DNA of 64,000 bases, from assembly GCA_963205315.1 (NCBI GenBank), contig CAUJIO010000015.1, forward strand, positions 62,001-126,000, in the 5' to 3' direction. A program made the position numbers and the translations under genes. Position 1 is the stretch's first letter. Every line of letters begins with the position of its first letter. The stretch comes from Pseudomonadota bacterium (GTDB lineage Bacteria > Pseudomonadota > Alphaproteobacteria > Rhizobiales > Aestuariivirgaceae). Shown piece by piece: positions 27,364 through 35,651 of this stretch. Under the pieces are notes generated by a model that was not told the origin of the DNA, did no database searches, and saw only the letters and a list, made by a program, of their open reading frames with translations.

Positions 27364-28532
27364 CAGTTGGCAACCTGAACCCAGCGTTCGCTGCTGCCGG
27401 ACTCAATAATGGCATCGGCGATAGCCGACACCTTGTAGCCATCCTCGAAGTTTGGCGAAGGCAGTTGGCCACTGACGATGGCCTTGAAAAAATCATAGCA
27501 CTCGATGATCTTGGTTTCGCCGTAGCCAATGCCAAGGGCAGGAATGGGCCACAGGCCCTGACCGTAAGGGTGGTTTGGCCCGGTATAGATGGTGCGGAAA
27601 CCCCGTGCATCGGCGGGGTCATCGGCAAACATCACCTGCAACTCATCCATGCGCTCGTAGTTGAAGGCGATCGATCCTTTGGTTCCATGAATTTCAAAGG
27701 TCAGGAAATTGTTGCGCCCATAGGCATTTCGCGAGGCTTCAATCGAACCCACAGCGCCATTCTGGAACCTGAGCAGCGTGATCATCTCATCATCGACATC
27801 GACTTCCGCCTTAGGGCCGGCGCCTGATTTGTCAGAGGCGCCAAGCTTGTCGAGCCCGCCCGATTGCAGCGGCCGCTCCTTGACATAGGTATGCACCATC
27901 GCATTCACCGCCGAGATTTCGCCGACGAGATAGCGGGCGAAGTCAACCACATGCGTGCCGATGTCGCCAACGGTGCCGGAACCCGCGATCTTCTTCTGGA
28001 AACGCCAGGACAAGGGGCCGTTGGGGTCCGCCGACCAGTCCTGCAGATAGGTGCCGCGGAAGTTCAGGATCGTGCCGATGCGGCCTTCCTCGATCAGCTT
28101 TTTCGCCATGGCCACACCCGGCGTGCGGCGATAGTTGAAGGCCACCATGTGCATGACACCGGATTTCTGCGCGGCATCCGCCATGGTGCGGGCCTCTGCC
28201 CCGGTGCGGGCCAATGGCTTCTCGCAGATGACGTGCTTGCCTGCCTCCAGGGCGGCGATGGCGAGTTCGGCGTGGCTGTCATTGGGGGTCACGATGTCGA
28301 CGACATCGATATCCTTGCGCGCAATGACGGCCTTCCAGTCAGACGAGGACTCATCGAAGCCGAGGCGCCTGGCCCCTTCGGCAGCAAGATCCGCGTTGAC
28401 ATCGATCAGCACCTTGCGATGGGGGATGGCGGGAGCCGGCCAGAAAAACATCGGCATTGCAGCGTAGGCAAGAGCATGGGCCTTGCCCATGAAGCCGCCG
28501 CCGATCATGGCCACGTTGAGTGTTTTCGTCAT
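27363..28532 (-). CDS. Gfo/Idh/MocA dehydrogenase, levoglucosan dehydrogenase-like
   Basis: An NAD(P)-dependent sugar dehydrogenase of 389 residues. The N-terminal Rossmann motif is GGGFMG (residues 11-16), the catalytic EKP is at 104-106, and Asp190/His194 in GDIGTH complete the active site. From memory, the opening segments (GGGFMGKAHALAYAAMPMFF, FRGTYLQDWSADP, WPIPALGIGYGETKIIE) are close to levoglucosan 3-dehydrogenase LgdA, an enzyme that oxidises the C3 hydroxyl of an anhydrosugar; this needs an alignment. The adjacent IolE-like barrel and importer fit a 3-keto-sugar pathway. Confidence 0.85.
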   Translation of the reverse strand: MTKTLNVAMIGGGFMGKAHALAYAAMPMFFWPAPAIPHRKVLIDVNADLAAEGARRLGFDESSSDWKAVIARKDIDVVDIVTPNDSHAELAIAALEAGKHVICEKPLARTGAEARTMADAAQKSGVMHMVAFNYRRTPGVAMAKKLIEEGRIGTILNFRGTYLQDWSADPNGPLSWRFQKKIAGSGTVGDIGTHVVDFARYLVGEISAVNAMVHTYVKERPLQSGGLDKLGASDKSGAGPKAEVDVDDEMITLLRFQNGAVGSIEASRNAYGRNNFLTFEIHGTKGSIAFNYERMDELQVMFADDPADARGFRTIYTGPNHPYGQGLWPIPALGIGYGETKIIECYDFFKAIVSGQLPSPNFEDGYKVSAIADAIIESGSSERWVQVAN

Positions 28533-28561
28533 GATGTGAGACCTTCAGCAGAATGGGAAAG

Positions 28562-28595
28562 GGGCGGTTGACCCAGGGAGGAAGATCAACCGCCC
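28562..28595 (-). promoter_or_regulatory. Intercistronic stem-loop after binding-protein gene
   Basis: A perfect 10-bp inverted repeat (28562-28571 with 28586-28595, 14-base loop) between the binding-protein stop and the dehydrogenase start. Same position and style as the stem-loops in the other transporter operons of the window. Confidence 0.7.
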
Positions 28596-28605
28596 TGCGG
28601 CGGTG

Positions 28606-29727
28606 TTACTTGAAGCTCGACTTGATCTTGTCGGTGGCCTCCGCGCCGTAAATGTCCTTCCACATTTCAAGAAGATTGTCCTTGGTGATAGGGGCTGCAG
28701 GCAGCGCCACATAGGCCGGCGCCTCCTTGCCCAATAGCGCATAAGCGGCAAGACGCGCTTCAACGATGCCTGCCTCTCGCGGGCGCTGCGAGCCCATGCC
28801 CTTCACCATGCCGCCTTTTGCCATTTCGATGGCAACGTTTTCGCCAAGGTCCTGATTGATGACAATGAGGTCGGTACGTCCGGCAGCGCGTGCTGCTGCG
28901 AGCACGCCCTCCGCAGGCGTATCCCACACAGCCCAAATGGCCTTGGTCTCAGGGTGAGCCGTCAGGATCGCACCTGCTGCCTTCTCGGCGTCGCCCGCAA
29001 AATCAGGACCGCCGATGCCCTGTTCGTCGACAATCTTGATGTCTGGATAGTTGTCGGCGATGGTCTTCTTGAAACCGTCGTAACGCTGCCGGGTCACGAA
29101 AAAGTCCGCGGCGTGGAAGACCAGGCCGATTTCACCCTTGCCGCCGAGGGCCTTGGCCATCAAATGGCCTGCCGCCACGCCATTTCCGTAGTTGTCGGCA
29201 GACACTGCGGAGACGTAATCAACCCCTGCCTTGAAGTCCTTCGGGATGTTGTCCATGAAAATGAGCTTGGTGCCCGCCTCGGCAGCCTTCCTGTAGGCGC
29301 CAGCCGTCGCCACGCCATCAACCGGAATCGACACGATGATGTTGGGCTTCTGCGCCATCACGGTTTCGATGTCGGCGACCTGCTTTTCCGGCTTGAAGCC
29401 AGCGTCGGTGACGGCGATCACGTTGATGCCGAGCCTTTCGAACTCTGACTTGAGACCCGCGGTCTGCGCATTGGTCCAGTCATTGCCGCCGATATGAAAG
29501 ACGAGGGCCGCGGTGGCATTCATCGCCTTGACCTTGGCGATCTCCTCGTCGCTGAGCGTGATGCTCGCGGCGGAAACCGGGTCTTCACCGTTCGGGCCCT
29601 TGCTCATCACCGTCTTGGCGAGCTCTTGCAGGGCAGCATCCGGGTCTGTCGCCCAGGCCGCAGTGGTGAAGCATCCGGCCAGTAGTGCGAGGGCTGCGAC
29701 CGTGCCCATGAATTTGCGCTTGTTCAT
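28606..29727 (-). CDS. Sugar ABC transporter periplasmic binding protein
   Basis: A 373-residue type-1 binding protein with a signal peptide (MNKRK, hydrophobic core, cleavage after AWA near residue 26). The mature part has the Peripla_BP_4 pattern: VFHIGGNDWTNAQ, SIPVDGVATAGAYR, DNIPKDFKAGVDY, SADNYG, and a C-terminal block NVAIEMAKGG. It delivers the sugar to the adjacent permease/ATPase. It is clearly homologous over its whole mature length to the product of 32186-33190, which lacks a signal peptide. A strong stem-loop follows the gene. Confidence 0.93.
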   Translation of the reverse strand: MNKRKFMGTVAALALLAGCFTTAAWATDPDAALQELAKTVMSKGPNGEDPVSAASITLSDEEIAKVKAMNATAALVFHIGGNDWTNAQTAGLKSEFERLGINVIAVTDAGFKPEKQVADIETVMAQKPNIIVSIPVDGVATAGAYRKAAEAGTKLIFMDNIPKDFKAGVDYVSAVSADNYGNGVAAGHLMAKALGGKGEIGLVFHAADFFVTRQRYDGFKKTIADNYPDIKIVDEQGIGGPDFAGDAEKAAGAILTAHPETKAIWAVWDTPAEGVLAAARAAGRTDLIVINQDLGENVAIEMAKGGMVKGMGSQRPREAGIVEARLAAYALLGKEAPAYVALPAAPITKDNLLEMWKDIYGAEATDKIKSSFK

Positions 29728-29756
29728 TGTGTTTCCTCCGTTTGTCGATTGTTGAG

Positions 29757-30572
29757 TTATTCCGCAGCCCGCAGGTACTTCATGCTGAGTGCTGCGCCTT
29801 CCTTCGGGTCTGGCCAGCTATCCAGTTCAGCTGTCACCCACCCCGAGAAACCGATGTCCTTCATCGCTTGAATGATGGCGTTCATATCCAGCGTGCCACG
29901 ATCGAGCGGCGTGAAGGCGAATGGTTCCTTCTGCCAGCCCTTGAGGTGGATGTAGGAAATGCGGCCGGCGTGTTCGCGGATCATGGCGGGCACGTCGCCT
30001 CCCGCCGCCGCGAGATGGGCGGTATCGGGGCAGAAGTGGATTGATGTCTCCTTGAACACCGCGCGGACTTCCGACGGGCCTTCAATCATAGTCGTGAGGT
30101 GCGGGTGATAGTGGGCCTGCAGGCCCGCCTTCCTGGCAATACCAACGACCTTTTCCAGTGCCGCAGCCAGCTTCTTGATGTCATCTTGCCTGTTGCCCTT
30201 GGCGCGCTTGGCCCCGCCGCCGACTACAAGATGCTGCGCGCCCATTTCAGCGGCAGCGGCAGCCACGCGTTCGACGCGGGTGAGTTCTTCTTCCAAGATG
30301 TCGTCGAAAATGAAATTGCCGCCGGAGTAGGCCGCGAGAAAGGTCAACCCCGCGTTGCGGCAGGCAGATTTGAGGTCTTTGAACCGGCCCTCATAGTCGA
30401 GAAGATTGCCGTCAAATACTTCGACACCCTCATAGCCGCAGGCACCAATGTCCGCGATGGCGCGCTCGATGTTCGCGAAGGTCCGGTAGGTCAGCTGGGC
30501 AATAGAGGTCACGCCGACGGCATTGCCGCCGAGGCTGCCCCAGCAATTGGCATGATACGCCTTCTTCCACAT
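29757..30572 (-). CDS. IolE-like sugar isomerase/epimerase/dehydratase family protein
   Basis: A 271-residue TIM-barrel enzyme of the xylose-isomerase-like superfamily. Probable metal ligands lie in YEGVEVFDG (Glu), HYHPH, FCPDTAHL (Asp, His) and the late Glu of TAELDS. Relatives include inosose dehydratase IolE and the 3-keto-sugar eliminases/hydratases of levoglucosan-type pathways. It is the first gene of the operon, facing the ROK regulator, and probably acts on the keto product of the dehydrogenase two genes downstream. That pairing is inference. Confidence 0.8.
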   Translation of the reverse strand: MWKKAYHANCWGSLGGNAVGVTSIAQLTYRTFANIERAIADIGACGYEGVEVFDGNLLDYEGRFKDLKSACRNAGLTFLAAYSGGNFIFDDILEEELTRVERVAAAAAEMGAQHLVVGGGAKRAKGNRQDDIKKLAAALEKVVGIARKAGLQAHYHPHLTTMIEGPSEVRAVFKETSIHFCPDTAHLAAAGGDVPAMIREHAGRISYIHLKGWQKEPFAFTPLDRGTLDMNAIIQAMKDIGFSGWVTAELDSWPDPKEGAALSMKYLRAAE

Positions 30573-30638
30573 CTCGGTTCAACTCCCATTCAGACTGCCC
30601 GCATTGGCTGCTTGGCTTGTTGTCTCTGCCTTAACAAA

Positions 30639-30670
30639 CATTTTCTGCATATGTCAATCCATTTTCTGCA
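30639..30670. promoter_or_regulatory. Paired direct repeats, candidate ROK operator
   Basis: The 11-mer CATTTTCTGCA occurs twice (30639-30649 and 30660-30670), start to start 21 bases, i.e. two helical turns, in the A/T-rich divergent region between the isomerase gene and the ROK gene. The spacing would put two protein subunits on one face of the DNA. Confidence 0.6.
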
Positions 30671-30784
30671 AAAGTAGTGTAATTTTCCACGCAAGTTGCC
30701 AGGCTTGTGCTGAGTATGTTGATATTTCAGCGGAAATCTGCGAGAGTCCGGCCATGGAATCGATTTGTCGTAGTGGATTTGGCC

Positions 30785-32170
30785 ATGGTTGAAGGCGCTG
30801 GAAATGACAGTGCGCTGTTTGCCGACGCGCTTGAACGCGTCGATGCCGAGCAGCAAAGTCTGGCTCTCATTCTCAACTTGCTCCGCCGCGAGGAAGCCAA
30901 CACAAAGTTGGAAATCGAACGCATATCCGGCCTGGGCCGCGCCATCGTGGCTGACCGTGTTGCCAGTTTGGTAGAACTCATGCTCGCCGATGAAAGCGAA
31001 ATGGGAGTCGCAACCGGCGGCAGGGCCCCGCGCAACATCAAGTTCAATGATGGTGCCGCCCTGCTTCTGGTGGCACATCTCGACCAATCCACCATTGGCG
31101 TTGGCCTGACCAGTCTCGGTGGCAAACTGGTGTTTGCGCATCACGAACCAATCGACTCAGTGATGGACCACCAGGCTATTCTGGCGCGCATCACATCATT
31201 GTTCGACTGGGCGCTCGAGCAGCATTTGCGCGGACGCCCCATATGGGGCGTCGGCCTATCTGTCGAAGGTCCTGTCGAACAGCAGGCCAATCGGCTCTTT
31301 GCTTCCCCTGCCCTGCATTTCTTGCCGGGTTGGGACAGCGCGCGTATCGTCGAAAGCCTTGTTGATAAATATGCGGCACCGGTCTGGGTTCGCAACAACA
31401 CCCAGATGACAACACTGGGCGAATTGCGCGCGGGCAGCGGACGCGGCGCATCCGACATGTTGTTTGTAGACCTGGGCAAGGAAATTACCGCCGGCATTGT
31501 CTGCGACGGAAGGCTCTATCGCGGGGCACAGGGAGGTGCGGGCTTGATTGGACACATTGCAACCGGCGATGACAATCAGGCGCCATGCAGATGCGGCAAC
31601 CTCGGCTGCCTGGAAACCGTCGCAGGCGCCGATGCGATCGGCCGGAACGCAACCAAGGCCGCTCAAACCGGACAGAGCCCGGAATTGGCTGAACTGCTCG
31701 CGGCCAATGGCGAGTTGACGCCGACGGATGTGGCAACCGCCGCGATCATGGGTGATGCGTTTTCAGCCGAGCTTCTCGCCCGCAGCGGCAGGCAGATCGG
31801 CACAACAATTGCCGCCCTGACCAACGCCTTCAACCCGTCGCTCATCGTTCTGGGCGGGCCATGGGCGCAGCAGAGCGACATTCTTCTGGCCGCCATTCGC
31901 GAGGCAATCTACCGCCGCTCGCATCCGCTGGTGTCGCGCGATCTCAAGATCGTGCGCTCCCAGATGGGTGGTTCGGCCACGCTGACTGGCCTGGCGCTTT
32001 CGATGATCGACGATATCTTCGCGCCCTACACTCTGGCACGCTGGGTGAAACATGCTTCGCCATTGGCCCACCCTGGGATCGTCAACGCGGTTGCCGCAAC
32101 CAGGAAAGATGCTGCAATGTTTGCCAGGCGCCTGGTGCCACCGGCGCCCTCGGCCAAGGTTGCCTCATGA
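30785..32170 (+). CDS. ROK-family transcriptional regulator
   Basis: A 461-residue sugar-responsive regulator. An N-terminal winged helix (about residues 20-65, LALILNLLRREEANTKLEIE) is followed by the ROK kinase-like fold: FVDLGKEITAGIVCDG for the ATPase-like strand and the zinc motif CRCGNLGCLE at about residue 263. I begin it at the ATG at 30785; the upstream ATG at 30707 lies close to the candidate operator and gives an atypical N-terminus. It is divergent from the sugar operon and is followed after 15 bases by the cytosolic binding-protein homologue, so the two are co-transcribed. Confidence 0.88.
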   Translation: MVEGAGNDSALFADALERVDAEQQSLALILNLLRREEANTKLEIERISGLGRAIVADRVASLVELMLADESEMGVATGGRAPRNIKFNDGAALLLVAHLDQSTIGVGLTSLGGKLVFAHHEPIDSVMDHQAILARITSLFDWALEQHLRGRPIWGVGLSVEGPVEQQANRLFASPALHFLPGWDSARIVESLVDKYAAPVWVRNNTQMTTLGELRAGSGRGASDMLFVDLGKEITAGIVCDGRLYRGAQGGAGLIGHIATGDDNQAPCRCGNLGCLETVAGADAIGRNATKAAQTGQSPELAELLAANGELTPTDVATAAIMGDAFSAELLARSGRQIGTTIAALTNAFNPSLIVLGGPWAQQSDILLAAIREAIYRRSHPLVSRDLKIVRSQMGGSATLTGLALSMIDDIFAPYTLARWVKHASPLAHPGIVNAVAATRKDAAMFARRLVPPAPSAKVAS

Positions 32171-32185
32171 CAGGGAGTTCCTGAT

Positions 32186-33190
32186 ATGCCAGTAACAGGC
32201 CTTGGCCCACACGGCGAACGTGCAGCTTCGCCGCTGCTCCTGAAGTTGAACGAGGCTGACGCACAGGAGATTGCCGAGCGCCGTTTTTCGGTCGGCGTTG
32301 TCCTGCATACGACACAAAGCGACTGGGCGCGCCAGCAGCTTGCAGGCATCTCCTCGATGCTGGGCCAGCACAATGCTGCGATCGTTGACGTGGTCGATTG
32401 CGGCTTTGACGCCGGCCAGCAACTGTCGGCACTGACGCGCATGGCCAATGAAGACATTGATGCGGTCATAAGCATACCCATCGGCAATGCGGATGTCGCG
32501 GAGCCGCACCGCGCCATCCACCAGGTCGGCAAGAAGCTCATCCTTCTCGACAATGCCCCAACGGGCCTGGCCGCGGGCGCAGAGTACGCCTGCGTCGTCT
32601 CCGCCGACAATTTTGGCCTGGGCGAGATTGCCGCCCGGCAGTTGAGCGCCGCGATAGAAACGGGCCAGAAAATCGGTTTACTGTCCTACGCTGTGGATTT
32701 CTTTGCTACCAACGAGCGCGAAATCGCATTCCGCAAATGGATGAACAGGAACCGTCCCGATCTAACCATTGCGCAGGCCAAGTTCCATTCGTTGGCCGAT
32801 GTGAGGGGCATAATGCAGGCGTTGCTTGCATCGGAAGGCCCGCTTGGCGGCTTGTTCGTTGTGTGGGACGAGCCAGCCGTGCTTGCCGCCGGTGTTCTCG
32901 AGCAGGCACAGCACACGACACCGATCGCCACGATTGATCTCGGCAACGCCGTCGCCATCAACATGGCAAAAGGAGGCCTGATCAAGTCGGTTGGGGCGCA
33001 ACGCCCCTATGACCAGGGCAAGGCTGCAGCGGCAGCCGCGCTTCTTGCGCTGCTTGGCCGGCCCCTGCCATCGTGGATCGCCTTGCCGGGGCTTGCCGTG
33101 GTGCGCGACAATGTTGTCGAAGCCTACCAATCAATTTGGCATGCCCCCGCTCCAACGGAGCTTCTGAAGTTGCTGAGAGCAGCAAAATGA
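32186..33190 (+). CDS. Cytosolic copy of a sugar-binding protein (no signal peptide), putative sensor
   Basis: A 334-residue type-1 periplasmic-binding fold with no signal peptide: the N-terminus is polar (MPVTGLGPHGERAASPLLLK) and reaches the first strand without a hydrophobic segment. It aligns end to end with the transporter's own binding protein at 28606-29727. Shared blocks include the DW pair, SIP, KLI-x-x-DN-x-P, VSADN, DFF-x-T, VWD-x-PA, MAKGG and QRP. The ligand pocket is probably kept. It lies 15 bases after the ROK gene with a good AGGGAG site. I infer an intracellular sugar sensor or ROK co-regulator; a moonlighting storage protein or a secreted protein using an unusual route are less likely alternatives. 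Confidence 0.8.
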   Translation: MPVTGLGPHGERAASPLLLKLNEADAQEIAERRFSVGVVLHTTQSDWARQQLAGISSMLGQHNAAIVDVVDCGFDAGQQLSALTRMANEDIDAVISIPIGNADVAEPHRAIHQVGKKLILLDNAPTGLAAGAEYACVVSADNFGLGEIAARQLSAAIETGQKIGLLSYAVDFFATNEREIAFRKWMNRNRPDLTIAQAKFHSLADVRGIMQALLASEGPLGGLFVVWDEPAVLAAGVLEQAQHTTPIATIDLGNAVAINMAKGGLIKSVGAQRPYDQGKAAAAAALLALLGRPLPSWIALPGLAVVRDNVVEAYQSIWHAPAPTELLKLLRAAK

Positions 33191-33618
33191 CAACACTCAC
33201 GAAGCGCTACGCGGGATCTACTGATGAAACTTGAGGGATGAATGTTAACAGCAACCAGTCTCTTGAAGTTGTTGCTACACGTGCTGTTGCCATGTTTGGA
33301 TAAATGCCAGCCCATGATCAGCCTCCGCCCCAGCTGGTTGCACGATAGATATTTTGTACTAGGTCGAATGGGAGACTTCAGCATGTTGTTGGCTCCTTAG
33401 GCCTGACAGGAATTTTCTGAACACGGCGAGTTGAGCGAATATAGCCTGGAGAGGAGAAAGAAGATGCCGAACAAGAGGTCGGGAGCCGAGCAGTAGCGGT
33501 GACATGACACGTGCGTTCGACTATCGTCAACGTTCTGGTGGAGGCAAATTGCCAACTCGCCTGGCAGTCATCACACTAGACCACGATACTGGAAGATGGA
33601 GGCGATACCGACCGATCA
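33191..33618. other. Intergenic region with a 10-codon frame after a strong ribosome site
   Basis: No ordinary gene lies in these 428 bases. At 33464-33496 a 10-codon frame (MPNKRSGAEQ, then TAG) is preceded by a very strong GGAGAGGAG site, which could be a leader peptide or the start of a lost gene. The rest presumably carries the promoter of the winged-helix/solute-binding regulator. Confidence 0.45.
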
Positions 33619-35442
33619 ATGGTTCATGACCCACACAGATCAGCTGGCCGGAAGGTCTCGACAAGTATCGCGAAACCAAACTTGAGGTCTGCGCCGGAAG
33701 GGCCCTACGAGGGTGAAGACCCGCACTGGCAAGTCGGGATCACTCGAAGCGAAAGCAGCCGGTTCATTGATTTCGTGGAGGAGCTTGAAAACGAGACAGA
33801 TTCAACGCTTCCCCTGAAAGGCGGCTACCGGGAGATGCGCATCTTCATTCATCTCTTGCGCCATCACCTCAGCGGCCGTCTCGTGACCGCTTCCTCGCTG
33901 GCTGATGCGTCCAGCCTCTCGTACGGGACTGCTATGCGGGCGCTGGACGATCTTGTGAAGAGAGGGCTCATCATCAAGAGGCCACGTACAGTCTCCGGCA
34001 AGTCCTTTTCGTTGCACCCATCGGCTGGACTGCTCGATCAGTGGCAGAAATTCGAGCAGCGCGTCAAGTCGATGTTGGACTCCAAGTTCGCCCGGGAAAA
34101 CATCGAGGAACCGACCGCCTATGACATCAATGGCGGAGTTCCCGCAGCTTCGCGAGTCGTGCCACCTCCGGCGGCATTGGAAAAGAAGCTGAACCTCACC
34201 CGGGGTCTTAGAATCCTCGTTCATGCCGATCCAACATTCGTGGCAATGAACTCATTGCGCAAGCAATTCGAGATGATCTTTGGCGTGGAGATTAGGAGCC
34301 GTGCGCTTTCAATCGACCGTCTTCGCGCCGAGATAATCGACAACAGCCTCGCCAAGTCATCGCGATACGACATTATAGCTTGTGACTTGCCTTGGTTTGG
34401 TGAAATGGCTTCCGCCGGCAGGCTTCTTGCCCTCGATCCGCTGATCGACGAGAACGAGTTTGATCGACGCGATTTTCACGCCGACGCCTTGGCGAGCGCA
34501 TGTTATTGGGGCGTCCAGTATGGAATTCCGATTCTGACAACAGCGGAAATCCTCGTCTATCGCACCGATCTGTTTGCTGGCGCGGGAATTGCGCCGCCCA
34601 CCACTGCGGCTGAAACTCTCAGTGCGGTGCGCGCACTGCACCGTCCGGCCGCCGGATTGAGTGGCATTGCATGGAATGGTGGTCGGGGGACGCCCCTCGG
34701 CCACACATTCATCATGGTCATGGGCGCATTTGGCCAGCCAGTCGTCAACTTGCGGCGATTGCCGAATGGATTCGACGCCGAGAATGTCAGTGGCGAGCAA
34801 ATGCGGCCCATGTTCATGTCAGACGCCGCCCGCGATACGGCCGAATATCTGCGCGAACTTGTTCAATATTCTCCGCCCAACATCCTGCGCATGACTTGGT
34901 ATGATCGCGCCATGGCCTATGCTCAGGGCAAAGTTGCAAGTGCCTATTCGCATTCGCTACTCGCACAACTTTATGAACTCAATGAATCGTCGCCAGCCTA
35001 CCGGATGACCGGCTACCTTCCTCATCCTGCAGGGCCGCAAGGAGCACCCATTGTTCCCCTTGGCGGCTATGCTCTGGCAATCCCGGCCAACATCGAGCGC
35101 GAGCGAATCGGTCCGGTATGGACAGCGCTGCGGACGCTGACTTCGCCCAGCGCAGCAAAACTCTACGCCGCCAATGGCAGTCTGGCGTGGTCACGATTCA
35201 GCATAATCCGGGACCAAGAGATAAGATCCATTTCGCCAATGATTCCAGCTGTCGACCAAATGGCACGGCGCAGTCTGTTGCGCATGTGGCCACGCCCCCC
35301 GATCGCCGGGATATCCGATGTCATCGGTATTGCCGGCCAGGAAATCCACGACATGTTGTCCGGCCTCAAGTCGATCAACCAGGCGCTGTCAAATGCACAG
35401 AATCGAAGTGATGCGGTGATGCAGCAGCACGGTCATTACTGA
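33619..35442 (+). CDS. Fused winged-helix DNA-binding / family-1 solute-binding regulator
   Basis: A 607-residue cytoplasmic protein without a signal peptide or membrane segment. Residues about 66-133 form a winged helix (LVTASSLADASSLSYGTAMR, then DDLVKRGLIIKR), followed by a linker. Residues about 196-570 form a family-1 extracellular solute-binding domain: LRILVHADPT, YDIIACDLPW, YGIPILTTAEILVYRTDLF and GGYALAIPA are the usual landmarks. It is encoded just upstream of, and in line with, a MalE-type importer operon that has its own secreted binding protein. I infer a one-component regulator that senses the imported compound. E. coli SgrR is a known analogue, with a different (family-5) binding domain. 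Start assignment is weakly supported. Confidence 0.85.
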   Translation: MVHDPHRSAGRKVSTSIAKPNLRSAPEGPYEGEDPHWQVGITRSESSRFIDFVEELENETDSTLPLKGGYREMRIFIHLLRHHLSGRLVTASSLADASSLSYGTAMRALDDLVKRGLIIKRPRTVSGKSFSLHPSAGLLDQWQKFEQRVKSMLDSKFARENIEEPTAYDINGGVPAASRVVPPPAALEKKLNLTRGLRILVHADPTFVAMNSLRKQFEMIFGVEIRSRALSIDRLRAEIIDNSLAKSSRYDIIACDLPWFGEMASAGRLLALDPLIDENEFDRRDFHADALASACYWGVQYGIPILTTAEILVYRTDLFAGAGIAPPTTAAETLSAVRALHRPAAGLSGIAWNGGRGTPLGHTFIMVMGAFGQPVVNLRRLPNGFDAENVSGEQMRPMFMSDAARDTAEYLRELVQYSPPNILRMTWYDRAMAYAQGKVASAYSHSLLAQLYELNESSPAYRMTGYLPHPAGPQGAPIVPLGGYALAIPANIERERIGPVWTALRTLTSPSAAKLYAANGSLAWSRFSIIRDQEIRSISPMIPAVDQMARRSLLRMWPRPPIAGISDVIGIAGQEIHDMLSGLKSINQALSNAQNRSDAVMQQHGHY

Positions 35443-35651
35443 TGGCTTTGCCAGCGAATTGAGTTGTGCTTGCAGATTGTCCAAAATGGATAGTTTTCAT
35501 TCATCCTGGATATCTTTGAGGCTTCTGCAGCTACCCCGCTTGCCCTAGCAAAACGGCGTCGATCGCCGCACTCCGTTGCAATGCTCCCGTGTTCCGGATG
35601 GAGCTTTCGGTTGCGCGGTGATCCAGAGTCGAGGAACTCAGGGAGGAAACA

